DNA from: Nonomuraea terrae
Lineage (GTDB): Bacteria > Actinomycetota > Actinomycetes > Streptosporangiales > Streptosporangiaceae
Length of the DNA: 61,081 bases
Direction of reading: 5' to 3'
Assembly (NCBI RefSeq): GCF_004348995.1
Contig: NZ_SMKQ01000028.1
Span: 1-61,081, forward strand
A program made the translations under genes and the position numbers. Below are positions 58,414 to 61,081 of this stretch, piece after piece (the first letter of the stretch is position 1; every line of letters begins with the position of its first letter). The notes under the pieces were generated by a model, which made no database searches, was not told the origin of the DNA, and saw only the letters and a list, made by a program, of their open reading frames with translations.

Positions 58414-59400
58414 GTGAGCAAGCAAGCGCCGGGCGTGCGCATCGACGGCCTGACGGTCGTCTACAAGACAACGGCGGGCGAGCTGCCCGCCGTCCGGGAC
58501 GTCAGCCTGACGCTGGAGCCCGGCTCGATCACCGGCATCGTGGGCGAATCCGGGTCCGGCAAGTCCACGCTGGCCCTGTCGCTGCTCAACGCGGTCCAGC
58601 CGCCGGGCCGGATCTCCGCGGGCAGCGTCGAGATCGACGGGCTCGGCGACGTGGTGGGCCTGCGCGGCGAGCAGCTGCGCAAGGCCCGCGGCAAGCACAT
58701 CGGGTACGTCTTCCAGGCCGCCCAGAACTCTCTCAACCCGCTCAAGACCGTCGGCAAGCAGCTGCTCGACCTCGGCCGCTCGCACGGCGTGGAGGACCTG
58801 CGCGGCCTGGTGCGCGAGGCCAGGGAGCTGCTCGGCCGGATGGGCCTGGACGGCGCCCGGGTGCTCGACTCGCACCAGCACGAGCTGTCCGGCGGCATGC
58901 GCCAGCGGGTCGGCATCATGCTGGCGCTGGTGCTCAACGCCCACGTGGTGGTGCTCGACGAGCCGACGACCGCGCTCGACATGATCACGCAGGCCAACAT
59001 CCTCAAGATCGTGCGCGAGGTGCACGCCGAGCGCGGCCTGACGACCCTGGTCATCACCCACGACATCGGCGTGGTGGCCGAGGTCGCCGACCGACTGGCC
59101 GTCATGTACGGCGGCCGCCTGGTCGAGCAGGGCCCGACCCGCGAGGTGCTCGGCTCGCCGCGGCACCCGTACACCAAGGGGCTGATCAGGGCCATCCCGC
59201 GGCTCGTCGGCGACATCGACGAGGCGCAGGCGCTGCCCGGCCGCCCGCCCACGCTGGCGACGGTGCCGAAGCAGGGCTGCGTGTTCAGGGAGCGGTGCGC
59301 GCTGCGCATGGACGTGTGCGACGACGTCGACCCCGAGGCCGTCCTGCAGGGCACGAGGACCGTGGCCTGCCACGCCGTGACCGTGAAGGAGCACGCATGA
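58414..59400 (+). CDS. ABC transporter ATPase, DppD type (second system)
   Basis: 328 aa, GTG start 3 bp after the permease stop. Walker [23 protein letters not shown] (Q-loop), LSGGMRQRVG, Walker [23 protein letters not shown] and the C-terminal Cys-containing QGCVFRERCALRMDVCDDVD. Its stop overlaps the next start (ATGA). Confidence 0.92.
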   Translation: MSKQAPGVRIDGLTVVYKTTAGELPAVRDVSLTLEPGSITGIVGESGSGKSTLALSLLNAVQPPGRISAGSVEIDGLGDVVGLRGEQLRKARGKHIGYVFQAAQNSLNPLKTVGKQLLDLGRSHGVEDLRGLVREARELLGRMGLDGARVLDSHQHELSGGMRQRVGIMLALVLNAHVVVLDEPTTALDMITQANILKIVREVHAERGLTTLVITHDIGVVAEVADRLAVMYGGRLVEQGPTREVLGSPRHPYTKGLIRAIPRLVGDIDEAQALPGRPPTLATVPKQGCVFRERCALRMDVCDDVDPEAVLQGTRTVACHAVTVKEHA

Positions 59401-60407
59401 TCACCGGAACCGGTGTCGTCAAGACGTTCAAGCAGCGGGGCAAGGTGCTCGGCGCCCGCGACGTCCAGGCGCTGCGGGGCGTGGACTTCGCGATCCCCAA
59501 GGGCGGCGCGGCCTCGTTCATCGGCGAGTCCGGGTGCGGCAAGACGACGCTGGGGCGGATCATCGCGGGGCTGGAGACGTACGACGAGGGCGAGGTCGCC
59601 ATCGACGGCGTGGCCATGTCGGGGCTCAAGCCCAAGGAGCGCCAGCCGCACTTCCGCAAGATCCAGATGATCCACCAGGACCCGTACTCGGCCCTGAACC
59701 CGACCCGCACCATCCACCAGACGCTGCACGCCCCGCTGAGCCTGCGGGCCCGGCAGACGGGCCGGTCGAGGTCGTGGATCGAGGAGCGGGCGGCCGAGGT
59801 GCTGTCGCTGGTGGGGCTCGACCCGGGCTCGGTGCTGGCGCGCTACCCGCACCAGCTGTCCGGCGGCATGCGGCAGCGCGTGGTGATCGCGCGGGCGCTG
59901 ACCGTGGACCCCGAGATGCTGGTCGCCGACGAGGCCGTCTCGATGATCGACGTCTCGCTCCGGCTCGGCATCCTGGCGCTGCTGAAGGACCTGCGCGAGC
60001 GGCTCGGCGTGAGTGTGCTGTTCATCACGCACGACGTGGCGACGGCCCGCTACATCGGCGACGACGGCGAGCTGTACGTGATCTACCGCGGCCAGGTCGT
60101 CGAGCGCGGGTCGGTCGACACGGTCATCGCCGACCCCGTGCACCCGTACACGCAGTCGCTGCTGTCGGCCATCCCGGTGCTGCACGGGCTGGAGCAGCCG
60201 GGCGAGCAGCCGGTGGTGCCGCTGGAGTCGCTGGACGAGAGCCGGTCCGACGAGGGCTGCCTGTTCGCCCGCCGCTGCCCGTTCCGTGCCGACCGGTGCG
60301 AGAGCGAGCGGCCGCTGCTGCAGATCACCGGCGGCGTGCCGCAGGAGCACGCCTGCTTCCACCCCGAGCGCCGCAGCGTCATCGCGCGCCCGCTGAGCGA
60401 GGTGTGA
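59397..60407 (+). CDS. ABC transporter ATPase, DppF type (second system)
   Basis: 336 aa. Walker A GESGCGKT, IHQDPYSALNPTRTI, LSGGMRQRVVIARAL, Walker B MLVADEAVSMIDVS (Ala for the usual Pro after DE), ITHDVATARYI and C-terminal EGCLFARRCPFRADRC. It forms the ATPase heterodimer with the preceding gene. The stop overlaps the GNAT start (TGATG). Confidence 0.92.
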   Translation: MITGTGVVKTFKQRGKVLGARDVQALRGVDFAIPKGGAASFIGESGCGKTTLGRIIAGLETYDEGEVAIDGVAMSGLKPKERQPHFRKIQMIHQDPYSALNPTRTIHQTLHAPLSLRARQTGRSRSWIEERAAEVLSLVGLDPGSVLARYPHQLSGGMRQRVVIARALTVDPEMLVADEAVSMIDVSLRLGILALLKDLRERLGVSVLFITHDVATARYIGDDGELYVIYRGQVVERGSVDTVIADPVHPYTQSLLSAIPVLHGLEQPGEQPVVPLESLDESRSDEGCLFARRCPFRADRCESERPLLQITGGVPQEHACFHPERRSVIARPLSEV

Positions 60408-61081
60408 TGACGCACGCCGTACGGGCGGCCGAGCCCGCCGAGGCGGCACGCGTCGCCGAGGCCGCGCTGACGCTGGACCCCGGCGAGGGTGCGGCCCTGG
60501 TGGCCCACCTGTCGCGGCCCCCGGCCGGACGGCGCTGGACGGCGCTGGCCGTGGACGGCGGCGTGGTGCTGGCGTCCCTGTCCGCCCACACCGCCGGGGT
60601 CGGCCACATCGACCTGCTCGCCGTGCACCCTTCGGCGCGGGGTCAGGGGCGCGGCCGGGCGCTGGTGCGCGCGGCCGAGGAGTGGCTGACCGAGCAGGGG
60701 GCGCGCCAGGCCCGCTTCGCCGGCAACCCGCCGTGCTACGCCTGGCCGGGTGTCGACGTCCGCTACACCGCCGCCGCCTGCCTGGCCGAGAGCCTCGGGT
60801 ACGAGCGCTACGACGTCGCCTGGAACATGACCGCCGACCTGGGCGCCGACCTGTCGGTCGAGGAGGACGTACGGCGGCTGGAGCGGGCCGGCGTGGCCGT
60901 CAGGGAGTCCGTGGAGGACCGCGAGCGGGTGGCCGCGTTCGTCGAGGAGCACTGGAACGATCGATGGGCCTGGGAGTCCGTCCACGCGGCCGGGCTGCAC
61001 TACGCCGAGCGCGACGGCCGCATCCTCGGCTTCGCCGCCTGGGGTGCGCGGCCGCGTGGACGGACTCCCAGGCCCATCGAT
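60407..61081 (+). CDS. GNAT-family acetyltransferase, partial (cut by window edge)
   Basis: 225 codons are open to the edge. Acetyl-CoA motif A: IDLLAVHPSARGQGRGRALV. The second half (RESVEDRERVAAFVEEHWND, RILGFAAWG) begins another GNAT-like domain, so it may be a tandem GNAT. It is coupled to the transporter operon by TGATG, so its substrate may be an imported peptide or amino acid. The last ~11 codons come from the inverted copy at the edge and may not be genuine. Confidence 0.8.
   Translation, partial: MTHAVRAAEPAEAARVAEAALTLDPGEGAALVAHLSRPPAGRRWTALAVDGGVVLASLSAHTAGVGHIDLLAVHPSARGQGRGRALVRAAEEWLTEQGARQARFAGNPPCYAWPGVDVRYTAAACLAESLGYERYDVAWNMTADLGADLSVEEDVRRLERAGVAVRESVEDRERVAAFVEEHWNDRWAWESVHAAGLHYAERDGRILGFAAWGARPRGRTPRPID
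60960..61081. repeat. 33-bp inverted repeat at the window end
   Basis: Bases 60960-60992 recur as an exact reverse complement at 61049-61081, the last 33 bases, with 56 bp between. Both arms lie inside the GNAT frame. A terminal fold-back of this kind usually reflects a chimeric read or library end rather than biology. Confidence 0.8.

Noticed and set aside
1..61081. tRNA or rRNA genes, CRISPR arrays, transposases, integrases or attachment sites
   Set aside because: None recognised on reading both strands; without a covariance or homology search a divergent RNA gene could be missed.

Overview
The window is GC-rich actinomycete DNA: strong G/C third-position bias, many GTG and TTG starts, ATGA/GTGA gene couplings, and several genes with a TAnnnT-like -10 hexamer only 6-7 nt before the start codon (leaderless style). 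I infer a filamentous actinomycete, possibly of the Streptosporangiales (Nonomuraea-like); nothing seen fixes the genus. The left edge lies inside a histidine kinase gene. The right edge carries a 33-bp inverted copy of sequence just inside it, so the last ~33 bases may be an assembly fold-back.

1-790 holds the end of a two-component kinase and its LuxR-type response regulator. 1040-16336 is the most interesting region. It contains ten closely spaced minus-strand genes plus a flavin amine oxidase 118 bp downstream. In transcription order these are: a fatty acyl-AMP ligase fused to an ACP, a KAS III-like synthase, a UbiB-like kinase fused to a class III aminotransferase, a DUF3419/BtaA-like 3-amino-3-carboxypropyl transferase, an alpha/beta hydrolase, an acyl-CoA-dehydrogenase-fold protein, then methionine-salvage genes mtnA-apt (a fusion), mtnP, mtnD, mtnC and mtnB, and finally the oxidase. 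BtaA-type chemistry consumes SAM and releases methylthioadenosine, and the salvage genes recycle exactly that by-product. I read this as a biosynthetic operon for an unknown homoserine-type (aminocarboxypropyl) lipid with built-in cofactor recycling. On the plus strand beyond an ~690-bp gene-poor promoter region lie a thioesterase-like/flavin reductase fusion and a PucR-type regulator.

19838-29628 is a peptide uptake and breakdown locus: a tandem Lrp regulator, prolyl iminopeptidase-like hydrolase, M24 peptidase-like protein, Dpp permeases and binding protein, and M19 dipeptidase on the minus strand, with both Dpp ATPases divergent on the plus strand. 29709-36891 holds a heme oxygenase, TetR and LuxR-type regulators, an aldo/keto reductase, a drug exporter, a royal-jelly-family protein and a P450. 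36931-42561 is a three-gene unit led by a 1572-aa caspase/HSP90-like-ATPase protein with a zinc-ribbon protein and a membrane protein, resembling prokaryotic conflict (defence) systems.

42732-52210 is mixed housekeeping and accessory DNA: an FG-GAP secreted protein, a scar joining two truncated genes, PhoD, HAD, lipase-like, ArfB, Nudix, an acyl-ACP desaturase behind an IdeR-like box, an FMN reductase, a DinB-like protein and a NagD-like HAD. 52277-61081 holds an M20 amidohydrolase, a zinc alcohol dehydrogenase and a second complete Dpp-type transporter operon ending in a GNAT gene cut by the window edge.
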